64,000 bases of DNA from Brevibacterium sp. ZH18. GTDB taxonomy: Bacteria > Actinomycetota > Actinomycetes > Actinomycetales > Brevibacteriaceae. The notes under the pieces are model-generated. The model worked only from the letters and a program-made list of their open reading frames with translations. It searched no databases and had not been told where the DNA came from. The position numbers were made by a program, and so were the translations under genes. The DNA lies in assembly GCF_022748595.1 (NCBI RefSeq), contig NZ_JALDSX010000003.1, forward strand, positions 62,001 through 126,000, given 5' to 3'. Below, piece by piece: positions 15,234 to 25,479 of the stretch. Each line of letters opens with the position of its first letter. The first letter of the stretch is position 1.

Positions 15234-17057
15234 GTGGAACCGTTCGCCGATGACGCAAGGACCAAGGACAGTGCAATGGGCCCACGAGCAAATCGGGTGA
15301 AGAAGGACGGCGGACGGGACCGACCCAATCTGCGCCTGCGGATGGGCATCATCGCGGCCCTGTCCGTCCTCGTCCTCCTCGTCACCTCCGCCCGCCTGAT
15401 CTCGATCCAGGGCATGGATTCGATGAAGCTGGCTGAGAAAGCCCTGTCGAACCGCCTGGTCACACGCACCCTGCCAGCTGCGCGCGGACAGATCCTCGCC
15501 TCCGACGGCACGGTCCTCGCGGACAGCGTCTCGCGCTATCAGCTCGTCGTCGACCAGCAGAACGTCGCCCAGTACAAAATCGACGGGAAGCTCGTCGGCG
15601 CCTGGGGCGCTGCCGAGGCCCTGGCCAAACCCCTCGACACCGACCCGGGACTGCTCTACCCGAAGCTCGTCGGCGACAAACGCTGGAACCCGGTCGCCAA
15701 GGGTCTGACCTCGGAGACCTGGCGCGCCGTCAAAGACCTCAACATCCTCGGCGTCTCCGCCGAAGAATACTCAGTTCGCTCGTACCCTTCGGGAGCCGTG
15801 GCCGGAAACCTCGTCGGATTCCTCAGCTCCGACGGGCAACCGCAGGCCGGTCTGGAGATGGAGTACAACAAGCAGCTCAGCGGCCGTGACGGCCAGCAGC
15901 AGTACGAGCGCGGTGCTCGCGGCGAGATCATTCCCCTCGGCGACAACAACATCAAGAATGCCGTCGATGGTCAGGGATTGCAGACTTCGATCGACCCGGA
16001 CCTGCAGTACTACGCACAGCAGGCGATCGAAGAGCAGCGGAAGAAGCACGACGCTGAGTCCGCCTCGATCCTGATCAAAAACACCAAGACCGGCAAGATC
16101 CTGACCGCCGCCGATGCGCCGAGCGTCGATCCGAACTCGCCGGGCAAGGTCGGCGGCAAGGATCGCGGCTCACGCATCTTCACCGACGTCTTCGAGCCGG
16201 GGTCGACGGCGAAGATGGTCACGGCTGCCGCGCTGCTCGACCAGGGGCTCGTGGCCCCCGAGGACGAATTCACCGTTCCAGGCAAATGGAAGGCGCCTAA
16301 CGGCGAGGAGTTCCGTGACTCCCACGAACACGGTGATGAGAAGCTGACCTTCGCCGGCATCCTCGCCGAGTCGTCGAATACCGGAACCATCCTCGCCGGA
16401 AACAAGCTCGACGAGGAGGAACGCTACGGCTACATGAAGAAGTTCGGCTTCGGATCACTGTCCGGAATCGGCTTCCCCGCAGAGACCGCCGGTATTCTCC
16501 ACCCGTACAAGGATTGGGACGGCCGCACGAAGTACACGGTGATGTTCGGTCAGGGTGTGGCCGCGAATGCGCTGCAGACCACCGATGTCATCGCCACGAT
16601 CGCCAACGGCGGAGTCCACGTGCCCTCGACGCTCGTCGACGGCACGGTATCCCCGTCGGGCAAGACGATTCCGAGCCCGACTGCGAAGACCCAGCGGGTC
16701 GTGAGTAAGAAAGCCGCTGACGAGACTCTGAGCATGCTCGAGGGCGTCGTCGCCGAAGGCACGGGCAAGTCCGCAGCTGTTTCGGGGTACCGTGTTGCGG
16801 GCAAGACCGGCACCGCTCAGGCGCCGGCTGCCGAAGGCGGAGGATACGACGGCTACACGGCCTCATTCGTCGGTGTGCTTCCGGCCGAGGACCCGCAGAT
16901 CGCGATCTCGGTGACGTTGCAGCGCCCCCGAAACGGCTACTACGGTGGATCTGCGGCCGCCCCTGTCTTCTCCGACGTCGCCGGATTCGCCATGAGGCAC
17001 CTCAAGATTCCGCCGTCGACCACGGAACCACAGCTACCTGCTCGAGAATGGAAATGA
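15234..17057 (+). CDS. ftsI: Septal penicillin-binding protein (class B PBP, transpeptidase)
   Basis: Monofunctional D,D-transpeptidase that cross-links septal peptidoglycan with FtsW. Counting from the GTG at 15234 there are 607 residues. A basic cytoplasmic tail and one membrane segment (about 40-60, IIAALSVLVLLVTSARLI) come first, then the PBP dimerisation domain (ARGQILASDGTVLADS). The transpeptidase domain has SxxK at S324-K327 (GSTAKMV), SxN at S380-N382 (SSNTG) and KTG at K524 (KTGTAQA). A second possible start is the ATG at 15276, preceded by AAGGAC. No PASTA domain is present. The stop overlaps the start of murE. Confidence 0.96.
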   Translation: MEPFADDARTKDSAMGPRANRVKKDGGRDRPNLRLRMGIIAALSVLVLLVTSARLISIQGMDSMKLAEKALSNRLVTRTLPAARGQILASDGTVLADSVSRYQLVVDQQNVAQYKIDGKLVGAWGAAEALAKPLDTDPGLLYPKLVGDKRWNPVAKGLTSETWRAVKDLNILGVSAEEYSVRSYPSGAVAGNLVGFLSSDGQPQAGLEMEYNKQLSGRDGQQQYERGARGEIIPLGDNNIKNAVDGQGLQTSIDPDLQYYAQQAIEEQRKKHDAESASILIKNTKTGKILTAADAPSVDPNSPGKVGGKDRGSRIFTDVFEPGSTAKMVTAAALLDQGLVAPEDEFTVPGKWKAPNGEEFRDSHEHGDEKLTFAGILAESSNTGTILAGNKLDEEERYGYMKKFGFGSLSGIGFPAETAGILHPYKDWDGRTKYTVMFGQGVAANALQTTDVIATIANGGVHVPSTLVDGTVSPSGKTIPSPTAKTQRVVSKKAADETLSMLEGVVAEGTGKSAAVSGYRVAGKTGTAQAPAAEGGGYDGYTASFVGVLPAEDPQIAISVTLQRPRNGYYGGSAAAPVFSDVAGFAMRHLKIPPSTTEPQLPAREWK

Positions 17058-18682
17058 TGCGCATTTCACAGCTGCTGCCGGCAGCCCCAGGAACCGTCCA
17101 CGGAGATCCGGACCGCGAGGTCGACGGAGTCTCCCTCGATTCGCGGACCGTGACCCCGGGCCAGCTCTACGCTGCGCTGCCCGGAGCCAACGTCCACGGC
17201 GCCCGTTTCGCCCCGGATCTCATCGCCGGTGGTGTCACCGCGATCCTCACCGATGCGACCGGCTGGGACATCATCAGCACAGCGGTCGACGGCTCCGTCC
17301 TCAACGATGTGAGCGCTCTGATCGTCGAGAACCCGCGATCGGTCCTCGGCTACGTTTCCGCCGCGATCTACGGCACCTCGGGTGAACCCCAGCTGCTCGG
17401 AGTGACCGGAACCAACGGGAAGACGACGACGACCTACCTCATCGACGGAATGCTCGAAGCTCTCGGACGACGCACCGGAGTCATCGGCACGGTCGCCACC
17501 CTGATCGCCGGAGCAACGGTGCCCAGCGTGCGCACGACCCCCGAAGCCCCCGAGCTGCACGCGCTGTTCGCGAAGATGCGTGCTGCCGACGTCGACACCT
17601 GCGCAATGGAAGTCTCCTCCCACGCACTGAGCCAGCATCGCGTCGACGGTGCTCACTTCAGCGTCTCGGGATTCACGAACCTGTCCCAGGACCACCTCGA
17701 CTTCCACCATTCGATGGACGAGTACTTCGCGGCCAAGGCGACGCTCTTCACTCGGGCGTTCTCCGACTCCGCTGTCATCGTCGTCGAAGACCAGTGGGGC
17801 GAGCGAATGGTCGAAGCCGCCCAGGTCCCCGTGCGGACCCTCGGTCGGGACGAGCGCAGTGAGTGGAGGATCATCCACACCCCCGGCGAGTCCGAATTCG
17901 TCCTCCGCTTCGACACTCTGACCACTGACAGCACCGCCCCGCAGATGCGCGCGACGGATTCGGTCGGTGAACGTGATGCCGACCGTGCTCCGGCCATCAC
18001 GCTCCGCTCTCCGCTGCCCGGCGACTTCAACGTCACCAACACGGCCTTGGCCGCCGCCATGCTCGTCGAAGCCGGGGTCTCTCCGGCTGCTCTGGATGCG
18101 ATCGGAACCACGTTCACCGCCTCGGTGCCGGGACGGATGGAGATCATCGACGTCAGCGGTCCCCATGTTGCTCTGCAGTCAAACCCCGAACACCTGCCCC
18201 GGGCCATCGTCGACTACTCGCACACCCCAGACGCGATTGAGAAGGCACTCGAATCTCTGCACGCCGACAGCGATGAGCTCGTCATCGTCTTCGGCGCCGG
18301 CGGGGACCGCGACCGCGGCAAACGGTTCGGCATGGGCAGCGCCGCAGCACGCGGAGCCGATGTGATCGTCCTCACCGATGACAATCCGCGCACCGAGGAC
18401 CCGGAAGCGATCCGGGCCGCAATCCGCGAAGGCATCGATGCGGAGGTCGCGACCGGCCGCGCACGTGTGAAGAAGATCATCGAAGTCGCTGATCGCGGAG
18501 CTGCGATCGACCAGTCGATCGCAGACGCCGATGCCGCGACAACCGTTCTCATCGCTGGGAAGGGACACGAGACCGGACAGTCCGTTGGGGGAGTCGTGAG
18601 CGAGTTCGACGACCGGTCGAGGACACGCTCGGCGCTGTCAGCGCGACTCGAGGGCGCACAAACAGGTAAAGTTCACAGTTGA
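17054..18682 (+). CDS. murE: UDP-MurNAc-L-Ala-D-Glu:meso-DAP ligase
   Basis: Mur ligase adding the third stem residue. About 542 residues; the ATP loop GTNGKTTT is at about 119. The C-terminal DNPRTEDP (about 443-450) contains the DNPR motif that marks meso-diaminopimelate specificity, so the wall should be of the DAP type. Starts at 17048, 17054 and 17057 are all in frame. 17054 forms an ATGA overlap with the ftsI stop and is preferred. The gene is followed directly by murF. Confidence 0.96.
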   Translation: MMRISQLLPAAPGTVHGDPDREVDGVSLDSRTVTPGQLYAALPGANVHGARFAPDLIAGGVTAILTDATGWDIISTAVDGSVLNDVSALIVENPRSVLGYVSAAIYGTSGEPQLLGVTGTNGKTTTTYLIDGMLEALGRRTGVIGTVATLIAGATVPSVRTTPEAPELHALFAKMRAADVDTCAMEVSSHALSQHRVDGAHFSVSGFTNLSQDHLDFHHSMDEYFAAKATLFTRAFSDSAVIVVEDQWGERMVEAAQVPVRTLGRDERSEWRIIHTPGESEFVLRFDTLTTDSTAPQMRATDSVGERDADRAPAITLRSPLPGDFNVTNTALAAAMLVEAGVSPAALDAIGTTFTASVPGRMEIIDVSGPHVALQSNPEHLPRAIVDYSHTPDAIEKALESLHADSDELVIVFGAGGDRDRGKRFGMGSAAARGADVIVLTDDNPRTEDPEAIRAAIREGIDAEVATGRARVKKIIEVADRGAAIDQSIADADAATTVLIAGKGHETGQSVGGVVSEFDDRSRTRSALSARLEGAQTGKVHS

Positions 18683-18683
18683 T

Positions 18684-20150
18684 ATGAAGCGACTGAGTGC
18701 AGCCGAAATCGCAACCGCCGTCTCCGGCGAGTTGTACGGCGTTGACCCCGAGACCCTATTGTCCGCTGGAGTGGTGACCGACTCGAGAGAAGTCGGACCC
18801 GGCGATATCTACGTTGCCCGCCGAGGTGAGTCCTTCGACGGCATCGAATTCGCAGCAGCCGCTGTGGAGGCCGGTGCCGCGCTGATCATCGGCGAATCCG
18901 TTCCTACCCTCGACGACGAGACGCTGCCGACGGTCCACGTCTCCGACGCCACGGAGGCCCTGGGCCAGTTGGCCAGCTACAACATCGAAGCCCTGCGCGC
19001 TGACGGTGAGATCACCGTCATCGCGATCACCGGCTCGGTCGGCAAGACGACGGTCAAGGACCTCGCGGCGGACCTTCTGGCCGGCCAGGACGAGACTGTC
19101 TGGCCGCCTAACTCATACAACAACGAGGTCGGCGTGCCGCTGACCGCGCTGCGGGCAGGGGAGTCCACGCGCTTCCTCGTCCTCGAGATGGGCGCCCGCT
19201 CGATCGGCAACCTCGCCTACCTCACGAGCCTCGTCCGACCGGACATCGCCGTCGAACTCGCAGTCGGTACGGCCCACTCGGGCGTCTTCGGCTCGATCGA
19301 GAACACTGCCCGTGCCAAGGCTGAGCTCGTCGAGTCCCTGACCGCGGGATCCACTGCGGTCCTCAACGCCGATGACTCCCGTGTGGCTGGTATGCGCGAG
19401 GTCCTCGCCCCCGAGGTGAACACGCTCTGGTTCTCACAACGCGAGTCACTGCCCGAATGGGTCGGCGCCGATGACGCTGTGGTCCGCGGCACCGACGTTT
19501 CAACCGATGCTTCGGGACATCCTGCCTTCACCCTGCAGCTGCCCGGTGAGGAGCCGCGCGATCTGCGTCTGGCCCTGATCGGCGAACACCACGTCGGCAA
19601 TGCTCTGGCAGCTGCCGCGATCGCCCACGCCTGTGGTGTGGGAGTGAAGTCCATCGTGACGACGCTCTCGACCTCGTCGGCGGCTAGCCGCTGGCGGATG
19701 GAACTCATCGATTCGCCCTCTGGCGTGACCGTGCTCAACGACGCCTACAACGCGAATCCGGAATCGATGCGTGCATCGCTGAAGACCTTGGCTTCGATGG
19801 GCCGCGGCGACGAGGACAGCCGTCCGCGTCGCACCTTCGCGGTTCTCGGCGAGATGCTCGAGCTCGGTGATGAGTCGGTTTCGGCCCATTCCGAGATCGG
19901 CGAACTCGTCGTGCGTCTGAACATCACGCGCACGATCGTCGTCGGTGACGGTGCGAAGCCGATCTTCAACTCCGCGAATCTCGAAGGTTCCTGGGGCAAC
20001 GAGGCGACTTGGGTCGCCACCGCGGCCGAGGCGAAGGATCTGCTCAACGCAGAACTGGCGCCCGGCGACATCGTTCTGTTCAAATCATCCCGGGATGCCG
20101 GTCTGCGGTATCTCGGAGACGAAATCGCCGGTGTATCGGGGGGCCAATGA
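18684..20150 (+). CDS. murF: UDP-MurNAc-tripeptide:D-Ala-D-Ala ligase
   Basis: A 488-residue cytoplasmic ligase that completes the pentapeptide precursor. The ATP-binding loop reads GSVGKTT (from about residue 117), as is common for MurF where other Mur ligases have GTNGKT. Further signatures are [23 protein letters not shown] and [17 protein letters not shown]. It starts 2 nt after murE and its stop overlaps the ATG of mraY (ATGA), so the cluster is translationally coupled here. Confidence 0.96.
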   Translation: MKRLSAAEIATAVSGELYGVDPETLLSAGVVTDSREVGPGDIYVARRGESFDGIEFAAAAVEAGAALIIGESVPTLDDETLPTVHVSDATEALGQLASYNIEALRADGEITVIAITGSVGKTTVKDLAADLLAGQDETVWPPNSYNNEVGVPLTALRAGESTRFLVLEMGARSIGNLAYLTSLVRPDIAVELAVGTAHSGVFGSIENTARAKAELVESLTAGSTAVLNADDSRVAGMREVLAPEVNTLWFSQRESLPEWVGADDAVVRGTDVSTDASGHPAFTLQLPGEEPRDLRLALIGEHHVGNALAAAAIAHACGVGVKSIVTTLSTSSAASRWRMELIDSPSGVTVLNDAYNANPESMRASLKTLASMGRGDEDSRPRRTFAVLGEMLELGDESVSAHSEIGELVVRLNITRTIVVGDGAKPIFNSANLEGSWGNEATWVATAAEAKDLLNAELAPGDIVLFKSSRDAGLRYLGDEIAGVSGGQ

Positions 20151-21235
20151 TCGCCGTACTGCTCGCAGCCTGTCTGGCCCTGATCCTGACGCTGGTCGGC
20201 ACGCCGCTCTACATCAGGCTCCTCGTCAAGCGTGGGTACGGCCAGTTCGTCCGTGATGACGGACCGACCTCGCACGCGACCAAGCGGGGCACACCGACCA
20301 TGGGCGGTGTCGTCATCATCGGCGCAGCGATCCTGGCGTACCTCCTCGGCCACCTGTTCACCGGGTCCGTCCCGACCGCCTCGGGGCTCCTGGTCCTGTG
20401 GCTGGCCGCTGGCCTCGGCGTCGTCGGCTTCCTCGATGACTTCATCAAGATCAAGAAGCAGCGGTCGCTGGGACTGCGGCCTCTGCCGAAGCTCATCGGC
20501 CAGGCATTCGTCGGCATCTCATTCGCCGTCCTGGCGCTGCAGTTCCCGAACTCCTTCGGAGAGACCCCGGCCTCGACGAAGGTCTCCTTCATCCGCGACA
20601 CGAACCTCGATCTGGCCTTCGGCTCCGCCGTGCTCGGACTCGTGCTGTTCGTCATTTGGGCCAACCTCATCGTCACGGCCGTGTCCAACGCGGTCAACCT
20701 CACGGACGGCCTCGACGGTCTCGCAGCCGGCGCCTCGGTGGTCGTGTTCACGGCATATGTCGTGATCGGCACCTGGCAGTCGACCCAGAACTGCAACCTG
20801 ATGTCCGAAGCCACCAATGCCTGCTACTACATGCGCGATCCACGGGATCTCGCCATGGTCGCGGGCGCCATGGCCGCCGCGTGCTTCGGGTTCCTGTGGT
20901 TCAACACCTCGCCTGCGAAGATCTTCATGGGCGACACGGGATCGTTGGCCATCGGCGGCGCAATCGCCGGTCTGGCCATCATGTCGAGAACCGAGCTCCT
21001 GCTCGTCGTCATCGGCGGTCTCTTCGTCATCATCACGCTGTCCGTGATCATCCAGGTGGCCTCGTTCAAGACCACCGGCAAACGCGTCTTCCGGATGGCT
21101 CCGCTCCAGCACCACTTCGAGCTCAAGGGGTGGGCGGAAGTGACCATCGTGGTCCGCTTCTGGATCATCGCAGCGCTCTTCGTCGTCGCCGGAATCTGTC
21201 TCTTCTACGCCGAATGGGTATCCCGTCTTGGCTGA
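20147..21235 (+). CDS. mraY: Phospho-MurNAc-pentapeptide transferase
   Basis: A 362-residue membrane enzyme with about ten membrane segments. It transfers phospho-MurNAc-pentapeptide to undecaprenyl phosphate to make lipid I. Family signatures include [13 protein letters not shown], the catalytic aspartate pair in [36 protein letters not shown] and the C-terminal [11 protein letters not shown]. The ATG at 20147 overlaps the murF stop. Its own stop overlaps the murD start region by 8 nt. Confidence 0.96.
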   Translation: MIAVLLAACLALILTLVGTPLYIRLLVKRGYGQFVRDDGPTSHATKRGTPTMGGVVIIGAAILAYLLGHLFTGSVPTASGLLVLWLAAGLGVVGFLDDFIKIKKQRSLGLRPLPKLIGQAFVGISFAVLALQFPNSFGETPASTKVSFIRDTNLDLAFGSAVLGLVLFVIWANLIVTAVSNAVNLTDGLDGLAAGASVVVFTAYVVIGTWQSTQNCNLMSEATNACYYMRDPRDLAMVAGAMAAACFGFLWFNTSPAKIFMGDTGSLAIGGAIAGLAIMSRTELLLVVIGGLFVIITLSVIIQVASFKTTGKRVFRMAPLQHHFELKGWAEVTIVVRFWIIAALFVVAGICLFYAEWVSRLG

Positions 21236-22763
21236 GAACCCCGTGTCCGAGTACCCGAACTTCGACAAGATCCCGGCCGCGCTGCAGGGACCGAGCTCAT
21301 CCCTGGCCGGACTGCGGATCCTCGTCACCGGATTGGGTGTGACGGGGTTCCCGGCAGCCGTGCATCTGGGCGAACGCGGTGCCGATGTCATCGTCATCGA
21401 CGGCGACGACCAGGCCGACGTGAGCGAGAAGGCGCAGATCCTCGAGGTCTTCGACGTCGACATCCGACGCGGCTCTGAGCATGTGACGACCCTGCCCAAG
21501 GAGCCGCTCGACCTGGTCGTGACCTCACCTGGGTGGCGCCCTGATCATCCCGTGCTCTCGGCCGCCGCCGAGGCGGGTGTGCCCGTGATCGGTGAAGTCG
21601 AGCTGGCATGGCGGATCCGTGGAACCAACGACGCCAAATGGTTGGCCATCACCGGCACCAACGGCAAGACCACCACGACGACGATGCTCGAGTCGATGCT
21701 CCATGCTGCCGGACTGCGGGCCAAGGCCTGTGGGAACATCGGTGCTCCGCTGCTCGAAGCTGTCCTCGAGCCGGGACTCGAGGTCCTCGCCATCGAGCTC
21801 TCGAGCTTCCAGCTGCATTGGCAGCATTCGCTGAGCGCGGATGCGGCAGCCGTGCTCAACATCGCACCTGACCACTTGGACTGGCACGGAAGCGCCGACG
21901 CCTACGAGGCGGACAAGGCCAAGATCTACCACAATGCGAAGCTCGCCTGCGTCTACAACGTCGCCGACGAGGTGACTCTGCACATGGTGGAGGACGCCGA
22001 CGTCATCGACGGGGCCAAGGCCATCGGGTTCACGACCGGCATTCCCGGTCCCGGAAAGCTGGGCGTGGTCGAAGATCTGCTCGTCGATCGGGCTTTCATT
22101 CCGCAGCGTTACTCCTCGGCAGCCGAGCTCGCCTCGCTCGCCGATGTGGCGGCGGCGACTGGTGTGCCCGGCAGCGATCCGGCAGCCCACCAGGTGTCGA
22201 ACGCCCTCGCGGCGGCGGCTCTGGCCCGCAGCATCGGTGTGCCCGGACAGGCGATCTCCGAAGGGCTGAAGAGCCATTCCCTCGGCGCCCATCGCATGGT
22301 CACAGTGACTGAGGCGCAGGGTGTGCGCTGGGTCGACGATTCGAAGGCGACGAACACGCATGCCGCGAACGCATCCCTGAGCAGCTTCGAGTCGATCGTC
22401 TGGATCGCCGGCGGTTTGCCGAAGGGCGCCGATTTCACCTCGTTGTTCGCCGACCATCGCGACCGTCTCAAAGCGCTCGTGCTCATCGGCGCCGACGATG
22501 CGGCATTCCGTGAAGCCATCGCCGCGGCTGCTCCCGATCTTGAAGTGATCCGCATCGAGCCTGCACTCGCCGTCGACTCGGGCGTGCCCCGTCGTCGCGG
22601 TGAAGCCGTTGCCGCCGCGGCCGTCGAGGCGGCCGGAGCAATTGCCGCAGCCGGGGATACCGTGCTGCTTGCCCCTGCCGCGGCCAGCATGGACCAGTTC
22701 CTCAACTACAACACTCGAGGCGAACTCTTCACCCAGGCTGTCCACACGTACCTGGGGCGCTGA
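21228..22763 (+). CDS. murD: UDP-MurNAc-L-Ala:D-Glu ligase
   Basis: A 511-residue Mur ligase adding D-glutamate. The Rossmann-like N-terminus ([19 protein letters not shown]) is followed by the ATP loop [12 protein letters not shown] (from about residue 143) and the central-domain motif [10 protein letters not shown]. The C-terminal domain has [16 protein letters not shown] and [11 protein letters not shown]. Possible starts are the TTG at 21228 (overlapping mraY) and a GTG at 21243; the first is given. Confidence 0.95.
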   Translation: MAENPVSEYPNFDKIPAALQGPSSSLAGLRILVTGLGVTGFPAAVHLGERGADVIVIDGDDQADVSEKAQILEVFDVDIRRGSEHVTTLPKEPLDLVVTSPGWRPDHPVLSAAAEAGVPVIGEVELAWRIRGTNDAKWLAITGTNGKTTTTTMLESMLHAAGLRAKACGNIGAPLLEAVLEPGLEVLAIELSSFQLHWQHSLSADAAAVLNIAPDHLDWHGSADAYEADKAKIYHNAKLACVYNVADEVTLHMVEDADVIDGAKAIGFTTGIPGPGKLGVVEDLLVDRAFIPQRYSSAAELASLADVAAATGVPGSDPAAHQVSNALAAAALARSIGVPGQAISEGLKSHSLGAHRMVTVTEAQGVRWVDDSKATNTHAANASLSSFESIVWIAGGLPKGADFTSLFADHRDRLKALVLIGADDAAFREAIAAAAPDLEVIRIEPALAVDSGVPRRRGEAVAAAAVEAAGAIAAAGDTVLLAPAAASMDQFLNYNTRGELFTQAVHTYLGR

Positions 22764-22764
22764 G

Positions 22765-24372
22765 ATGGGACGGCAGACCACCGCGAAGTCGGAATCACGC
22801 CGCCGCCCGAGCCCCACCAAGGCAGCCGAGGCTGCTGCGACGAAACCGGCTGCCGATCAGCGGGCTACGGCGAGCGGACGTGCCTCTGGCCCTCAGCGCG
22901 CCGCAGCGGCAGGGAAGCCCGCAGGTGGCAAGAAGTCCACTGCTGCGAGGAAACCTGCAGCTGCGAAGAGACCTGCAACTGGCACGAAGTCTGCCCCCAC
23001 TGCAAAGACGTCCGTGGGCAGCAAGTCGGCTAAGACGACCGCACCTTCGAAGATGTCCACAGGAGCGAAAGCGTCCGCTCGCTCGAAGGCAACTACAGGG
23101 TCGAAGGATTCAGCCAGCCAGCGTCGGGAGATCCCCGGCAAAGAGGTCCTGGGTGCGATCCGACGCGAGTTCGGTCGGATCTCCGCCCACCCGTTGACCA
23201 CTTACTACCTCATCCTCGCGGCTGTCCTCCTGCTCACGTCGCTCGGCCTCGTCATGGTTCTGTCCGCCTCCTCGATCACGTCGTATGACGGGGGAGCAGG
23301 ATCGTCGTTCGCCTACTTCAACAAGCAGGCCGGATTCGCAGCGATCGGCATCGTGCTCATGTTCGTAGCCGCGTTCGTTCCCTTGTCAGTGTGGGAGAAG
23401 CTGGCCTGGCCGGCAATCCTCCTCGGCGTCGTCATGCAGGCACTGGTATTCCTTCCCGGTCTCGGGAAGACGACCAAGGGCAATGCCAACTGGATCCAGC
23501 TCGGCGCATTCCAGCTTCAGCCCTCCGAATTCCTCAAGATTGCTCTGGCCGTCTGGCTGGGATTCATCCTGGCGAAGAAGTACGGCAAGATGACGACCTT
23601 CGGCCACGCTATGATCCCCATCGTCCCCGTCATCCTCCTCGGCGTGGGTCTCGTCGTCGGAGGCAACGACCTCGGCACTGGCCTCGTGCTCATGGCCATG
23701 GTCCTCGTGTGTCTGTTCATCGGCTTCTTCCCCTGGCGCTACTTCCTCCTGCTCCTCGCTTCGGGCGTCGCGGTGGCCACCTTCTTCGTCTTCAGCTCGC
23801 AGAACCGCCTCGACCGGATCACCTCAGCACTGACCGGCCACGCCGACCAGACAGCCTCGGACATCACCGGGCAGGCCTGGCAGTCCAACCACGGACTGTT
23901 CTCGCTCGCCTCCGGCGGATGGCTCGGCGTCGGCCTCGGCGCCAGCCGCGAGAAATGGTCATGGCTGCCTGAAGCACACAACGACTTCATCTTCGCGATC
24001 ATCGGGGAGGAACTCGGCCTGCTGGGTTCGCTCGCAGTGGTCCTCGTCTTCGCGATCCTCGCCTATGGCATGATCAGAGTGATCCTGCGGTCGAAGACAC
24101 TTTTCATCCAGGTTGCAACAGCCGGACTGTTCGCCTGGCTGATCGGTCAGGCAGCCATCAACATCGGCGTCGTGACCGGTCTGCTGCCGGTCATCGGCCT
24201 GCCCCTGCCTTTCGTGTCCTACGGCGGTTCCTCGATCATCGCCTCGCTGCTGGCCATCGGGGTGGTGCTGTCCTTCGCCCGCACCGAGGAAGGCGCAGAG
24301 GCAGCGATCAAAGCGCACAAGGATCGACTGAGGTCCTCGTTCGCCGTCCTGGCCCGCAAGAGAAAGAAGTGA
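22765..24372 (+). CDS. ftsW: Septal glycosyltransferase FtsW (SEDS family) with Lys/Ala-rich N-terminus
   Basis: A 535-residue SEDS protein that polymerises lipid II at the septum with FtsI. The first 130 residues are a disordered, strongly basic extension rich in Lys, Ala, Ser and Thr (such as KPAGGKKSTAARKPAAAKRP). About ten membrane segments follow from residue 145. Family signatures are GGNDLGTGLVLMAM, the extracellular HNDFIFAIIGEELGLLG and LPLPFVSYGGSSIIASL. The basic extension is unusual in length and resembles the N-terminus of SigA in this same window. The ATG follows CTGAG directly after the murD stop. Confidence 0.95.
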   Translation: MGRQTTAKSESRRRPSPTKAAEAAATKPAADQRATASGRASGPQRAAAAGKPAGGKKSTAARKPAAAKRPATGTKSAPTAKTSVGSKSAKTTAPSKMSTGAKASARSKATTGSKDSASQRREIPGKEVLGAIRREFGRISAHPLTTYYLILAAVLLLTSLGLVMVLSASSITSYDGGAGSSFAYFNKQAGFAAIGIVLMFVAAFVPLSVWEKLAWPAILLGVVMQALVFLPGLGKTTKGNANWIQLGAFQLQPSEFLKIALAVWLGFILAKKYGKMTTFGHAMIPIVPVILLGVGLVVGGNDLGTGLVLMAMVLVCLFIGFFPWRYFLLLLASGVAVATFFVFSSQNRLDRITSALTGHADQTASDITGQAWQSNHGLFSLASGGWLGVGLGASREKWSWLPEAHNDFIFAIIGEELGLLGSLAVVLVFAILAYGMIRVILRSKTLFIQVATAGLFAWLIGQAAINIGVVTGLLPVIGLPLPFVSYGGSSIIASLLAIGVVLSFARTEEGAEAAIKAHKDRLRSSFAVLARKRKK

Positions 24373-24373
24373 G

Positions 24374-25477
24374 ATGACGACGAGTATCCTCCTCGCCGGT
24401 GGAGGCACCACCGGCCATATCTCGCCCATGCTGGCGATCGGCCGCGAGCTGCGTGAGACCCACCCCGACGCCGACATCATCGCCCTCGGCACCGCGGACG
24501 GACTCGAGGCGGAGATCGTGCCCAAGGCCGGATTCGAGCTCCTGACGATCGACAAGGTCCCGATGCCCCGTTCGATCAGCCCGGCCGCACTCAAGTTCCC
24601 CGGCCGCTTCGCGGGAAACATCTCCCACGTCAAACGCATCATCGCCGAGCGCAACGTCACGGCCGTCGTCGGAGTCGGCGGGTACGTATGCCCCCCGGCC
24701 TTCATTGCAGCCCGACAGGCGAAGATCCCCCTCATCGTCCATGAAGCCAATGCGAAGCCGGGAATGGCGAACCGCCTCGGCGCGGTGCTGACCCAGCCGG
24801 GAATGGTCGGGGTCACGTTCCCTGACACGAAGCTGCGCAACGCCGCTCTGGTCGGCATGCCGATGCCGACTGACATTACCGAACTCGACCGCGGAGACAC
24901 CGCAGTGCGCGCGTCGCACAGGCGGGAGCTCGGACTCCGCGATGACCTGCCCGTCCTCGTGGTCACGGGCGGATCATCCGGAGCCCAGCGAATCAACGAC
25001 GCTTTCCTCGCCGCAGCGCCGCTGTGTCAGGAACGGGGAGTCCAGGTCCTCCACATCACAGGAGCGGGGAAGGACGATGCGCTCCGCGAGGCGGCCGCCG
25101 ACCTGCCCGACTACCACGTCGTCGACTATGTCGACGGCATGCACCGCGCCTATGCGGTGGCCGACCTGCTCGTGGCGCGCTCCGGCGCGGCTACTGTCTC
25201 CGAGGCGACTGTCGCCGGTGTGCCTGCTCTCTACGTCCCGCTGGCCATCGGCAATGGCGAACAGCGACTGAATGCGGCCGGCAGCGTGCGAGCCGGAGCA
25301 TCGCAGCTCGTCGACAACGCGGACTTCACCCCGTCGACCGTGACCGACCAGATCCTTCCCCTGGTCCACGACCGAGACCGCCTGGCAGCGATGAGCGCAG
25401 CCGCCCTCGAACTGCATTACCCGACCAATGCCGCGGCCACCATGGCCAAAATCGTCACACGCGCGCTGAGAGGTTGA
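24374..25477 (+). CDS. murG: UDP-GlcNAc:lipid I N-acetylglucosaminyltransferase
   Basis: A 367-residue GT28-family enzyme that makes lipid II at the inner face of the membrane. The N-terminal G-loop is LLAGGGTTGHISPMLAIG (about 6-23). The second domain carries VVTGGSSGAQRIN, a donor-binding region with DLLVARSGAATVSEA, and VPLAIGNGEQRLNA. The usual Gln-Asn pair of the last motif (normally HQ.QN) is present as EQRLNA. The start lies 2 nt after ftsW, and the stop is 2 nt before murC. Confidence 0.95.
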   Translation: MTTSILLAGGGTTGHISPMLAIGRELRETHPDADIIALGTADGLEAEIVPKAGFELLTIDKVPMPRSISPAALKFPGRFAGNISHVKRIIAERNVTAVVGVGGYVCPPAFIAARQAKIPLIVHEANAKPGMANRLGAVLTQPGMVGVTFPDTKLRNAALVGMPMPTDITELDRGDTAVRASHRRELGLRDDLPVLVVTGGSSGAQRINDAFLAAAPLCQERGVQVLHITGAGKDDALREAAADLPDYHVVDYVDGMHRAYAVADLLVARSGAATVSEATVAGVPALYVPLAIGNGEQRLNAAGSVRAGASQLVDNADFTPSTVTDQILPLVHDRDRLAAMSAAALELHYPTNAAATMAKIVTRALRG

Positions 25478-25479
25478 AC

